From assembly GCA_004010835.2 (NCBI GenBank), contig CP030868.2:1674001-1738000 (forward strand): 64,000 bases of DNA, written 5' to 3'. The translations under genes and the position numbers were made by a program. Positions within the stretch are counted from its first letter, which is position 1; each line of letters opens with the position of its first letter. Source of the DNA: Oenococcus sp. UCMA 16435. Its GTDB lineage: Bacteria > Bacillota > Bacilli > Lactobacillales > Lactobacillaceae. The notes below the pieces were generated by a model that saw only the letters and a program-made list of their open reading frames with translations, had not been told where the DNA came from and searched no databases. Shown piece after piece: positions 18,393-26,978 of this stretch.

Positions 18393-18875
18393 ATGCTTGA
18401 GAATATTTTTGTTTTTAGGGGAAATTCGGCTTGTGGAAAAACATCGACCACTAAAGAATTAAAAAAATCTTTGGGAAACAGCACTTTGCTTATTTCTCAA
18501 GATGAAGTTCGTAAAAGGATGTTGGATGAAAGGGATCGTTCAAATAATAAATCGATTTCTTTAATTGAAACGATGATTAATTGGGCCGACCAAAATGTTG
18601 ATTTTGTGATTCTTGAAGGAATTTTGAAAAAAGATGTTTACGCGAATATGCTTTGGCAATTTAAAAAGCAATATCAAAAAAAGATGGAAACTTTTTATTT
18701 TGATATTTTTTTCGAGGAAACCTATCGAAGAAATCAATTAAAAGAAAAACCTTTTTCAAGGAAACTAATGCAGAATTGGTGGCTGGATAACGATAGGCTT
18801 GGTTATGAAGATCATGTATTTACGATAAAGGACGATTTGCCATCCAGGATGGAATACATTTTAAAGACTAAATAA
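18393..18875 (+). CDS. P-loop kinase-like protein (AAA_33 / zeta-toxin fold type)
   Basis: 160 residues. Walker A is GNSACGKTST (residues 10-19), and ISQDEVRKRML and VDFVILEGIL are consistent with a small nucleotide or phosphate kinase of the AAA_33 group. The substrate is unknown; similar lone proteins are labelled kinase or zeta-toxin-like. No antitoxin-like partner is adjacent. The region is strongly AT-rich (line 18661-18720 counts 12 G/C of 60). Confidence 0.7.
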   Translation: MLENIFVFRGNSACGKTSTTKELKKSLGNSTLLISQDEVRKRMLDERDRSNNKSISLIETMINWADQNVDFVILEGILKKDVYANMLWQFKKQYQKKMETFYFDIFFEETYRRNQLKEKPFSRKLMQNWWLDNDRLGYEDHVFTIKDDLPSRMEYILKTK

Positions 18876-18940
18876 TTTTTTTGATTTTTTTATATTTAGC
18901 GATTAATTATGAAATAATTCGGTAAGAGGAAGTGATTTGT

Positions 18941-19426
18941 ATGTCTGAAGCTTTAATTGTAATTGATATGCAGAATGGATTAAAAGATATTTATCAAAGA
19001 GATCAAGTGATAAAAAAGGTTAATCAGCGAATTGATCATTATCGAAATGAGAGAAAGCCATTGGTTTTTCTGCAACACATTGATGAAAATATGCCTATAT
19101 TTAGTCGCGAATGGTCTTTATTTGATGATTTACATAATCAGGTTACTGATAGATATTTTAATAAATATCGACCTGATTCTTTTTACCAAACCGGACTAGA
19201 GTCCTTTTTGAAATTAAATAAAATCTCTTCAATTGAATTATGTGGGGCACAAACTGAATATTGTGTCGATACTACTATTAGGGTTGCCTTTCATATAGGT
19301 TTTCAAATCTCAATTTTAAAAGATGGATTTTCTACTTTTGATAATGAAATTTTAACAGCAAAACAAGTTAATCAACATCACCTTCATATCTGGCAGGGAT
19401 CATTTGCAAAAATCGTTGAAGCCTAA
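18941..19426 (+). CDS. Isochorismatase-family cysteine hydrolase
   Basis: 161 residues from the ATG at 18941 (AGAGGA 10 nt upstream). The family triad can be placed: Asp in LIVIDMQNG (about residue 9), Lys in FNKYRPDSF, and the nucleophile Cys in CGAQTEYCVDTTIR (about 107). Members include nicotinamidases and other amidases of small molecules; the sequence does not show which. It is convergent with the LysR gene. No clear terminator between them. Confidence 0.85.
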   Translation: MSEALIVIDMQNGLKDIYQRDQVIKKVNQRIDHYRNERKPLVFLQHIDENMPIFSREWSLFDDLHNQVTDRYFNKYRPDSFYQTGLESFLKLNKISSIELCGAQTEYCVDTTIRVAFHIGFQISILKDGFSTFDNEILTAKQVNQHHLHIWQGSFAKIVEA

Positions 19427-19515
19427 ATTTGATTTTAATAAAAAACAGAATTTATCTATTTTTTTAGTAAATACAATATTTCGTTAAAAATTTTAAAATT
19501 GAACTGATGAAACGG

Positions 19516-20454
19516 CTATTTGTTTTTATTATTGTAATATTCCCCTACTGCGTTGATAAAATTTCTTGTTTCTTCGTTAAGATTGATATCGTGTAAGAAG
19601 GCAATTACTATCTGGACAGAAAAAATATCTTCTGATAATTTAAAAATATTGCATTTGTTTGAATCGAAATTTGTTTTTAAATAGAAAGAGGGAATAAAAG
19701 TACATCCCAAACCTTCGTAGGCAAGGTTTGCAGCCGTTTCCAAAGAGCGGATTTTGAAACTATTTTGAATGATAATTTTATGATTGTTCAAAAAAGAATC
19801 GACGAGACGCGAAAATCCTGAGCCAGGATAAAGGAAAATAAATTTCATTTTTCTCCAATCCTGATTGTCAACACTTGGAATAGATAAAATTTTTTGATTA
19901 TTTTTTTTGAATAAAGGGAATGTTTTATTGACGATTAAATAGATTGGAGCTTTAAATAAGCTTCGATAAGAGATTTTATTTGAAAAAATTGGTAGTAAGC
20001 GAATATGCAAATCGATTTCTTTTTCCAATAAATCATTTTCAAGCGTATTTGAGTAGTTTTCTTCGATGAAAATTCTTTGATTTTTATTGGAAAATTTTCG
20101 TTTATAAGCAAACAAGATTTCCGGGAGCAAGCGACTCGCTAAAACTTCATTTATTCCAATACTGATTTGTTTTTTATTTTTCGAATATTTGATTGATTCG
20201 TTTAATAAGGCGGAATAGCTACTTTCAATTTTTTCTAAACCCTGTAAATATTTAACGCCACTATTCGTCAGGGTTATCGGTCTTGTTTGCCTGTTAAGCA
20301 ATTTAAATCCCAATTTTTTTTCATTATCTTTGATGTAACGACTCAAATATGGCTGGGACAAATAGAGCTCTGCTGCAGCTTCCGTAATGCTTCCAGTTGA
20401 AATAATTATTTTTAAATAACTCAATAAAGAAAATTCGGTAGTTACAGATTTCAT
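19516..20454 (-). CDS. LysR-family transcriptional regulator
   Basis: 312 residues. N-terminal winged helix with SITEAAAELYLSQPYLSRYIKDNEKKLGFKLLNR (residues ~18-51), then an effector domain with periplasmic-binding-protein fold. It is divergent from ssuA, the classical LysR layout, so it most likely controls the sulfonate/ASST cluster, perhaps in response to a sulfur compound; CysB/Cbl-like behaviour is an analogy only. Its own start codon comes 7 nt after a TATAAT. AT-rich DNA. Confidence 0.88.
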   Translation of the reverse strand: MKSVTTEFSLLSYLKIIISTGSITEAAAELYLSQPYLSRYIKDNEKKLGFKLLNRQTRPITLTNSGVKYLQGLEKIESSYSALLNESIKYSKNKKQISIGINEVLASRLLPEILFAYKRKFSNKNQRIFIEENYSNTLENDLLEKEIDLHIRLLPIFSNKISYRSLFKAPIYLIVNKTFPLFKKNNQKILSIPSVDNQDWRKMKFIFLYPGSGFSRLVDSFLNNHKIIIQNSFKIRSLETAANLAYEGLGCTFIPSFYLKTNFDSNKCNIFKLSEDIFSVQIVIAFLHDINLNEETRNFINAVGEYYNNKNK

Positions 20455-20837
20455 TAGCGCTATTATAACAAAAAAGTTATGGCATCAATACTTAATTACT
20501 ATTTTACAGAGGTCTTGTAAACATCTAAAATTAAAAGCGTGATTTTATTGAGTATTTTGAATTAATTGAATATGTCTATTAGATCACCGCTTTTCGGCGT
20601 TATAACTAAAAGTTATGTGAATAATTTGAAATAGGAAATTCAAATTATTAGTTATAAAGTTGTTTTTCATGGGTGCAATTTTTGCGTTTAATATAACTCA
20701 AAGATTATGTTTATTGGGATTATGGTTTAAATTTATAAGTTTAGAAGAATAAAAAATGGGGAGGGTTAGGACTTTTTTGTCTTAACTTTTTTAATAGGCT
20801 AAAAAAGATACTTAGGTATCACGGAGGAAAACTGAAA
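20455..20837. promoter_or_regulatory. LysR-ssuA intergenic control region with two inverted repeats
   Basis: Two strong dyads lie side by side: ATAACT-AAA-AGTTAT (20602-20616) and AATAATTTGAA-8-TTCAAATTATT (20620-20649), the latter with 11-bp perfect arms. LysR proteins bind dyads of the T-N11-A type between divergent genes, and the first repeat fits. Further GTTAT/ATAAC half-sites occur nearby (around 20476-20480, 20651-20656, 20693-20697). A small dyad GATAC-TTAG-GTATC lies just before the ssuA ribosome binding site (ACGGAGG). Confidence 0.6.
20462..20467 (-). promoter_or_regulatory. -10 hexamer giving a leaderless lysR mRNA
   Basis: On the minus strand TATAAT ends 7 nt before the ATG at 20454; no ribosome binding site could fit between them. 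Confidence 0.6.
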
Positions 20838-21815
20838 ATGCAACAACAAAGGTCTCGAAAAATATTCATCCTTGTATTATTTTTAGCGTTAATCATCGGG
20901 GGCGTCTGGTACGGTGGATCTCAGCTTTTTACCAGCAGTTCCGGAAAATTAAAAACCGTTACTATCGGTTATCAGGCGGCTGATGAGGTTGATGTTTCCC
21001 GGCTTCGCGGCCAACTTGTAAAAAAAATGAAAAAGCAGGGATATAAAATTACTTTTAAGGAATTTCAAAATGGGTCCCCGGAAATGCAGGCTTTGGCTTC
21101 CGGCAAAATAGATTATGCCCGTGTTGGCGATACTCCGCCCGTTTCTGCTTTGGCATCGGGAACAAAGCTGACCTATATTGCTGAAGGAGGAACGAAGGCT
21201 TCCGGAAGCGGTGTGCTTGTAAAAAAAGGTTCCGGAATTAATTCTGTTGCTGATTTAAAGGGTAAAACAATCGCGTATACAGTTGGAACTTCCAGCCAAT
21301 ACATGGTATTAAAGACCTTGAAATTGGCCGGTTTGAAAACCAGTGACGTCAAGCTTGAAAATATGGATTCAGCGGCAGCGGCAGTGGCTTTTGCAAAAGG
21401 AAAAGTAGATGCTTGGGCAATTTGGGATCCTTATGTTGCTAAAGCCGAGTTGACAGAAAATGCCAAACTGCTTGTTAATGGAAAAGAGAACAAAGCGTTT
21501 AACAGAAGTTATATTGTTTCTCCAACCAGTTATGCTAAAAAAAATACAAAAGTTAGCAAGCTTTTAATTAAGTACATGGAAGAAGACATGAAATGGGCAA
21601 ACAAGAATACTCCTACTTTGACTAAAAAAATGGCCAAAGAATTAAAGATGTCAAAATCTGTTATTAAAAAGGCACTTGATCGTCGAACTTTTAAAATTAG
21701 TACATTGAACAGCGAAGCAATTAAAGAAGAACAGGATATTTCAAATCAATTTTATGAGTATAAATGGATAAAAACAAAAGTTCAGATTAAAAATCATGTT
21801 GCAAATTTGAAATAA
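20838..21815 (+). CDS. ssuA: Sulfonate-type ABC transporter substrate-binding protein
   Basis: 325 residues. An uncleaved-looking N-terminal membrane anchor (residues 9-28) carries no lipobox cysteine. The mature part has the SsuA/TauA fold: VTIGYQAADEVDVSRLRG, ARVGDTPPVSALASG, DLKGKTIAYTVGTSSQYM and the hallmark VDAWAIWDPYVAKAE. Family members bind alkanesulfonates, taurine or sulfate esters outside the cell and hand them to an importer. First gene of a cluster facing lysR; good ribosome binding site. Ligand is not determinable; an organosulfur compound is the best guess. Confidence 0.85.
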   Translation: MQQQRSRKIFILVLFLALIIGGVWYGGSQLFTSSSGKLKTVTIGYQAADEVDVSRLRGQLVKKMKKQGYKITFKEFQNGSPEMQALASGKIDYARVGDTPPVSALASGTKLTYIAEGGTKASGSGVLVKKGSGINSVADLKGKTIAYTVGTSSQYMVLKTLKLAGLKTSDVKLENMDSAAAAVAFAKGKVDAWAIWDPYVAKAELTENAKLLVNGKENKAFNRSYIVSPTSYAKKNTKVSKLLIKYMEEDMKWANKNTPTLTKKMAKELKMSKSVIKKALDRRTFKISTLNSEAIKEEQDISNQFYEYKWIKTKVQIKNHVANLK

Positions 21816-21827
21816 CAGAGGTGAAAA

Positions 21828-22610
21828 ATTATCGAAATTTCTCGTTCAAAAAATAAGATGGACAAAGTTATTCCTTGGATAATACCAGTCGGAATAATAG
21901 TAATATGGCAGTTTCTTGTAACTGGAGGAATTGTATCGGGACAATTATTGCCTGCCCCAAGCGATATCTTGCTCGATGCTTGGAAGCTTTCCAAGACTGG
22001 GGAATTACAAAAAAATATTGGTATTAGCCTTTTTCGGGCATTATCAGGTTTTATTATCGGGGGTGGAATTGGCTTTGTTTTAGGAGTTTTGAATGGCATT
22101 TTCAAAGTATGCCGGTTGGCTTTTGACAATACAATTCAGATGCTGCGTAATATACCTCATTTGGCACTTATCCCTTTAATTATTTTAGTTATAGGAATCG
22201 GAGAGCCGTCCAAAATTTTCCTTGTATCAGTTGGATGCATGTTTCCCATGTATATAAATACCTATCACGGAGTAACTTCAATAGACAAGAGTCTGGTTGA
22301 AATGGGACGTTCCTATGGATTGTCAAATTCACAGGTATTTTTCAAGATTATTTTTCCTGGTGCTTTGCCAACGATTTTGATGGGTGTTAGATATGCATTA
22401 GGCGTAATGTGGACCACTTTAATTGTTGCAGAAACTGTTGCTACCAGTTCTGGAATAGGTTATATGGCTAATGAAGCCGAACAATTTACAGACATGAGTA
22501 CTGTTATTTTATGTATTTTGATATATGCCTTGTTTGGTAAATTGTCTGATTTCATTGCCAAACTTTTAGAGGATACATTCTTGGTATGGCAAAATCCAAA
22601 AGAAAGTTAA
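21828..22610 (+). CDS. ssuC: Sulfonate-type ABC transporter permease, start codon uncertain
   Basis: About 260 residues, six hydrophobic segments, and the importer coupling loop EMGRSYGLSNSQVFFKIIFPGALPTILMGVRYALG. It should form the membrane channel for SsuA. A good ribosome binding site (AGAGGTG, 21817-21823) is followed at 5-8 nt by ATT (21828) and ATC (21831) in frame, not by ATG. The first ATG (21858) has no ribosome binding site. Either an ATT/ATC start is used or a former ATG has mutated. No ATPase gene follows directly; a matching SsuB lies at 28802. Confidence 0.85.
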   Translation: MIEISRSKNKMDKVIPWIIPVGIIVIWQFLVTGGIVSGQLLPAPSDILLDAWKLSKTGELQKNIGISLFRALSGFIIGGGIGFVLGVLNGIFKVCRLAFDNTIQMLRNIPHLALIPLIILVIGIGEPSKIFLVSVGCMFPMYINTYHGVTSIDKSLVEMGRSYGLSNSQVFFKIIFPGALPTILMGVRYALGVMWTTLIVAETVATSSGIGYMANEAEQFTDMSTVILCILIYALFGKLSDFIAKLLEDTFLVWQNPKES

Positions 22611-22977
22611 AGATAGCAATATTAGTGCTAAAAAATCAAAGAACAGTTGCAAATATGAATTTTAAAAGTTCGGTGCTGGCCGTATAAACGAAAATCCGTT
22701 AATATCAGTGGATCGCGGACAACATTTAAAAACTTATTTCAAGATTTCAGCAACTTATAAACCAATAATTAAGAATGTCATTTGATGATAGGCAAAATTC
22801 ATAACTGCCAAAGCGGCAAGGGCTAAGTACATCAATAAAATATCTAACAAAGTATGCACTACTATTTTTATTTTCGGCAAAAACACAAGACAAATAGCGA
22901 GTTACCGAGTTACTAATGGATACCAGTTATTCGAATGATTAGAGACAATAAAAAAACGAATCAATGAGGTAATTAGT
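22611..22977. other. Gene-free stretch at the left junction of the nested importer/ASST block
   Basis: 367 bases between ssuC and the second ATPase gene. No complete gene or transposase is recognisable. On the minus strand a short hydrophobic frame (about 22757-22900, reading ...LDILLMYLALAALAVMNFAYHQ) may be a membrane-protein remnant. No target duplication is obvious by eye. Confidence 0.4.
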
Positions 22978-23784
22978 ATGACAGAAATCAGTATTGAACT
23001 TAAGCATGTTTATAAACGGTATGAGCCAGTCAAGTCGTTTTTTTTACGAAAAAAAACTGTGCCCCTAGTACTAAAAGACATTAATTTAACAATTCCTACT
23101 GGTGAATTTCACGTTTTTTTAGGCCGTAGTGGATGTGGAAAGTCAACTTTACTGAATATTATTGCTGGATTTCTACCTAAAACTAGTGGCCGAGTACTAG
23201 TTAATGGCAATGAAGTGACTGCCCCGGGCAGTGATCGTGGAGTGGTATTCCAAAATGCGGATGCGGCTATTTTTCCTTGGTTAACAGTACGCGAAAATGT
23301 TTCATATGGTCTTAAGATGCAGCACATAGCCGAAAAAGAACGTAAATCAATCGTTGATCAGAGCTTAAATTTGGTTGGCCTTGATAAACACGATAGAAAG
23401 TATCCATATGAATTATCTGGAGGAATGAAGCAACGAGTCCAAATTGCGCGAAGTATTGCTAATAATCCCAATATTTTAATCCTAGATGAACCCTTTGGTG
23501 CCTTAGATGCACAAACGCGACATGTTATGCAAGACGAGCTCGTTCGAATATGGCAGGAAACTAGGAAAACGATCTTATTTGTGACCCATGATATTCAAGA
23601 GGCAGCTTATTTAGGCCAAAAAATCAGTATCTTTTCACCATTTCCAGAATCAAATATTTATAAAACAATTACGGTTGATCGTCCCTACCCACGGAACGCT
23701 TTTTCAAAAGCCAATGAGCAATTAGTCACAACACTAAATAAGTATTTTCAAATAGGGAGCGATTCGTATGAAAAAGGTACGTAG
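22978..23784 (+). CDS. ABC transporter ATP-binding subunit, nitrate/sulfonate/taurine type (second system)
   Basis: 268 residues. Walker A GRSGCGKST (about residue 51), Q-loop VVFQNADAAIFPWLTV, signature LSGGMKQR, Walker B ILILDEPFGALDA and H-loop VTHD. The PWLTV.ENV pattern is typical of Tau/Ssu/nitrate importers. It overlaps the permease gene downstream by 17 nt. Starts a tight five-gene run (ATPase, permease, binding protein, two ASST-family genes) that appears to sit inside the ssu operon. Confidence 0.9.
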   Translation: MTEISIELKHVYKRYEPVKSFFLRKKTVPLVLKDINLTIPTGEFHVFLGRSGCGKSTLLNIIAGFLPKTSGRVLVNGNEVTAPGSDRGVVFQNADAAIFPWLTVRENVSYGLKMQHIAEKERKSIVDQSLNLVGLDKHDRKYPYELSGGMKQRVQIARSIANNPNILILDEPFGALDAQTRHVMQDELVRIWQETRKTILFVTHDIQEAAYLGQKISIFSPFPESNIYKTITVDRPYPRNAFSKANEQLVTTLNKYFQIGSDSYEKGT

Positions 23785-24649
23785 TAAAAACGTTGAAAAA
23801 TCGCAATCATTAGCAGATGCAGATATAGGAATGTTAGGAGAAATTGCCAATCGCAGCATATTTGAGCGACTAAAGGACTATCTACTGTTCTTTGCCAAAC
23901 GAGGATTTCTAGCCTGGCTCTTACTTCTTGTGGTTTGGTTAATTGCGGCAAAATTGAGTGGCGCTAGTTTTTTGCCTAGTCCACTAAAAACATTAGCTGG
24001 CGCTAAAACACTCATAAAAAGTGGAACCTTACAAAGCGACTTGATTGTCAGCCTTTTAAGAATTTTAGCTGGTTGGATGATTGGAACAATTATTGCAGTA
24101 CCACTGGGATTATTAATTGGCCAATTTAAGATGATCCGATGGTTGATCGAACCACTGATCAATTTCTTTCGTTTTGTGCCAGCCATTGGTTTTTTGACGC
24201 TTTTCTTATTGTGGTTCGGGGTAGGAGAGTTCTCTAAAGTGGCGTTAATTATTTATGCAACCATGTTTCCTATTATCATCAACACCGTTGCTGGCGTTGT
24301 AGCAATCGATCCGTTAAAAATTGAATCAGCGCAATCACAAGGTGCTTCCAAATTTCAAATTTTCTACAGTGTTGTTATTCCTTCTGCTGTTCCTAGCGTT
24401 TTTACCGGGGTTCGCCTGGGGCTAGGTGGAGCGATCGTGGCGATTGTGGCAGCAGAAATGTTAGCTGCTCAAAACGGAATTGGCTATCTTATCTATACAT
24501 CAAGACTATATTATCGAACGGATTGGATTTTTGTTGGCATCTTTATTCTTGGATTTATTGGTTATCTTTCGGATACGTTGTTGAGACTGTTTGGTAAAGT
24601 TGCACTTAAAAAATATGGCGTGTTTGAAAGCCCTCAGCACAATAGTTAG
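23768..24649 (+). CDS. ABC transporter permease, nitrate/sulfonate/taurine type (second system)
   Basis: 293 residues with a longer cytoplasmic N-terminus (about 45 residues) than SsuC, then six or seven hydrophobic segments. The coupling loop reads IESAQSQGASKFQIFYSVVIPSAVPSVFTGVRLGLG, the conserved permease signature. Pairs with the overlapping ATPase upstream. It is not a recent duplicate of ssuC; the two differ through most of their length. Confidence 0.9.
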   Translation: MKKVRSKNVEKSQSLADADIGMLGEIANRSIFERLKDYLLFFAKRGFLAWLLLLVVWLIAAKLSGASFLPSPLKTLAGAKTLIKSGTLQSDLIVSLLRILAGWMIGTIIAVPLGLLIGQFKMIRWLIEPLINFFRFVPAIGFLTLFLLWFGVGEFSKVALIIYATMFPIIINTVAGVVAIDPLKIESAQSQGASKFQIFYSVVIPSAVPSVFTGVRLGLGGAIVAIVAAEMLAAQNGIGYLIYTSRLYYRTDWIFVGIFILGFIGYLSDTLLRLFGKVALKKYGVFESPQHNS

Positions 24650-24669
24650 TAAAGAAAGGCGTATTGCTT

Positions 24670-25695
24670 ATGAGTAAAAGAATAATCATTTGGCTTGGCA
24701 GTCTTGTGGCAGCCATCGCTGTTATATGTTTAGTAGTTTTCGGTCTTAAGAACGTTAGTGGTAGTTCTTCTAGTTCATCAGGTGTTTCAAAAACCACTGT
24801 TCGCGTGGGGCTAATGACTGGTTCAGACGGTCAATATCTCGCCGCAATTGCAAAGAAAGAGGGCTATTTTAGCAAATATGGAATCAAAATTAAGACATCA
24901 ACATTCTCAACCGGGATTGAAACAGTCAATGCCATTACCACTGGTCAATTAGATGTGGGTTACGCTGCTGACTTTGCCGCTCTTAATCGATTTGGTACTT
25001 CAAGTAAAAGTAATTTAAAAATCTTTGCTAAGTTAGCTACTTCTAAAGGGAGTGGCACCAAACTCTACGTTGCAAAAGGTATCAAATCCTTATCTGATTT
25101 AAAAGGTAAAACCATCATCACAGACAAAGGCACTGTAACAGAGTATTGGGTTTCTAAATTACTCAAAAAAGCAGGCCTCAAATCTAGTCAAGTTAACTTA
25201 GTGTCAGTAGAAACTGGGCAGGAAGACTTAGCTTTGATGAAATCGGGGAAAGCCTCAGCCGTTTGGGCTTCTGGTCAAGATGCTGAAAAACTGGAAAAAA
25301 CAGGTAAATTTACCGTTTTGACAACCGAAGATAAAATTTCATCACCAACAATCGGTTTTGCCGTTTCAAACAAGAGTTTTTTAAAAGGACATTCAAAAGC
25401 AGCTCAGGCATATCTGAAAGCAATGAACGCCGCTGCTAAATTAGTTAACGCTCATCCAGAAAAAGCATCCGCAATTGTTTCTGAAGCACTTAACGTGCCC
25501 AAGAAGACTGTTTTAGCAACTTTTGAAAGTTCCGATATCAGTGTCAGTTTCAATAAGAGCGCATACAAAGATTTAAAGAATATCTATGATTATCTTGATA
25601 CAAGCGGCTCTCTAAAGCACAAATATAATTTAAAAGACTACATTGATACATCTGCTTTAAAAAAGGCAATTTCCGGATCTGTTTCAGACTATTGA
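24670..25695 (+). CDS. ABC transporter substrate-binding protein (second system)
   Basis: 341 residues from the ATG at 24670. N-terminal membrane segment, then a Ser-rich linker (SGSSSSSSG) like that after a lipoprotein cysteine, but the only nearby Cys lies inside the membrane segment without a lipobox. The fold is NMT1/SsuA-like: VGLMTGSDGQYLAAIAKKEGYFSKYGIKI, ITTGQLDVGYAADFAAL, DLKGKTIITDKGT. It has no DAWAIWDPY motif, so its ligand probably differs from that of SsuA. Given the two genes behind it, an aryl sulfate or related sulfate ester is a fair hypothesis. Confidence 0.85.
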   Translation: MSKRIIIWLGSLVAAIAVICLVVFGLKNVSGSSSSSSGVSKTTVRVGLMTGSDGQYLAAIAKKEGYFSKYGIKIKTSTFSTGIETVNAITTGQLDVGYAADFAALNRFGTSSKSNLKIFAKLATSKGSGTKLYVAKGIKSLSDLKGKTIITDKGTVTEYWVSKLLKKAGLKSSQVNLVSVETGQEDLALMKSGKASAVWASGQDAEKLEKTGKFTVLTTEDKISSPTIGFAVSNKSFLKGHSKAAQAYLKAMNAAAKLVNAHPEKASAIVSEALNVPKKTVLATFESSDISVSFNKSAYKDLKNIYDYLDTSGSLKHKYNLKDYIDTSALKKAISGSVSDY

Positions 25696-25731
25696 AATCA
25701 AAAAAACAAACCATGAAAGGAAGTATTCATT

Positions 25732-26967
25732 ATGGGATTCCCAACAGTATATCCAACCGGGGTCACCGTTTATGATCCTAATACCTGTCAAAACGGATAC
25801 ACGGTTATCAATATCTTTAATCATCAAAAAATCATCGATATGAACGGTAACGAAGTAACAGCCGATTTTTCACTTGCCGAAAAATCTTGCTTCGAAGTTC
25901 AACACAACCTGAACACATCCAACGGATTTTCGTCATTGCCAATTTTGGATAGTCAAATCGTTCAAAAAGACGCTCAAAATCACGTTGTTTGGCAATGGAC
26001 AACGAGTGAACATTTTAAAGACTTTCACTTTAACGCGACGGCAGAAAACGCTATCTACAGATTGATTCAATACAATAGTTGTTCCGGCTGGTCGGAACCA
26101 TGGCTGGCCATTGACAATGTCAAAACAATTGGCGAAAACGAATGGTTTGATGAAGGCGACAGACGATTTGATCCTAAGAATATCCTGTTCAGTGCACCCA
26201 ATGCTAATATCTTAGGCATTATTGATCATTTAACAGGCCAAATTATTTGGCAACTTGGACCAACTTTCACTCAGTCTGAGGCATTACGCGCACTCGGATG
26301 TCTCATCAATCCTGAAGCAAGAATGATTGCTCAGGGGTTGCCAGGTGCTGGCAACCTTCTTATATTTGACCATGGCGGATCGGCTGGTTATGGTTCCACT
26401 AATGGGATGTCACCTGACGGGATTGCCAATGAGCATCGCGACTTTTCTCGTATCTTAGAGGTTAACCCCATGACCCTATCAATCGAATGGCAATACACGC
26501 CTGAAGAAGCACATTATGTACAACCTCTGGATGCTTATAAAGTTTACAGTAAGCATTTTGGTAATGTGCAGCGGTTGAACAACGGGAACACCTTGATTAA
26601 TGAAGGTGATGATGGTCGTATTTACGAGATTACGCCTGATTACAACATCATTTGGGAATATATCAATCCAGATAGACAAACTCGCCAAAATGGCATTCGC
26701 GAAAATACTGTTTTGGATTCAAAAAGGATTGAATATGCCGTTTTAAATACGAAACAACCAACGGAAATAGCTGTTCCAGCTTTAAATGTCACTAATTTAC
26801 GCGTTCCTGGGTCGCCAAATGGTGCAAATAAAGGAAAAGTCACCATTGTGGATGGTGTTGATCCAACTCGTTTAAAAGCGGTTCGAAACCCGCACACAAA
26901 ACAAGAAGCAACCCAGTCTTCTGAGCATGATTTCTGCGTTGTTACGTTCGGTACTAATCAAAAATAG
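25732..26967 (+). CDS. Arylsulfotransferase (ASST)-family protein lacking the candidate catalytic histidines
   Basis: 411 residues, no signal peptide. Starts MGFPTVYPTGVTVYDPNTCQNGYTV, nearly parallel to the next gene, and shares long stretches with it (QGLPGAGNLLIFDHGG, NPMTLSIEWQY, IIWEYINP). It is a paralogue of the ASST beta-propeller type. Compared with the neighbour, the WLHIN segment is WLAID (A126), GQHHFHM is INPEARM (192-198), and the blade with QHHDY is missing. These are the histidine-rich places where an ASST would hold its sulfated and assisting His. It is therefore probably not an active sulfotransferase alone; a partner subunit, a binding protein or a changed reaction are options. 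Confidence 0.75.
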   Translation: MGFPTVYPTGVTVYDPNTCQNGYTVINIFNHQKIIDMNGNEVTADFSLAEKSCFEVQHNLNTSNGFSSLPILDSQIVQKDAQNHVVWQWTTSEHFKDFHFNATAENAIYRLIQYNSCSGWSEPWLAIDNVKTIGENEWFDEGDRRFDPKNILFSAPNANILGIIDHLTGQIIWQLGPTFTQSEALRALGCLINPEARMIAQGLPGAGNLLIFDHGGSAGYGSTNGMSPDGIANEHRDFSRILEVNPMTLSIEWQYTPEEAHYVQPLDAYKVYSKHFGNVQRLNNGNTLINEGDDGRIYEITPDYNIIWEYINPDRQTRQNGIRENTVLDSKRIEYAVLNTKQPTEIAVPALNVTNLRVPGSPNGANKGKVTIVDGVDPTRLKAVRNPHTKQEATQSSEHDFCVVTFGTNQK

Positions 26968-26978
26968 GAGGTCAAAAT

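Noticed and set aside
20581..20660. Possible mobile-element end (terminal inverted repeat)
   Set aside because: The 30-bp dyad is a local palindrome between divergent genes with no transposase nearby; a regulator site is more likely.
22757..22900. Hydrophobic minus-strand frame in the ssuC-ATPase gap
   Set aside because: About 48 codons with no ribosome binding site or family match; mentioned only as a possible remnant.
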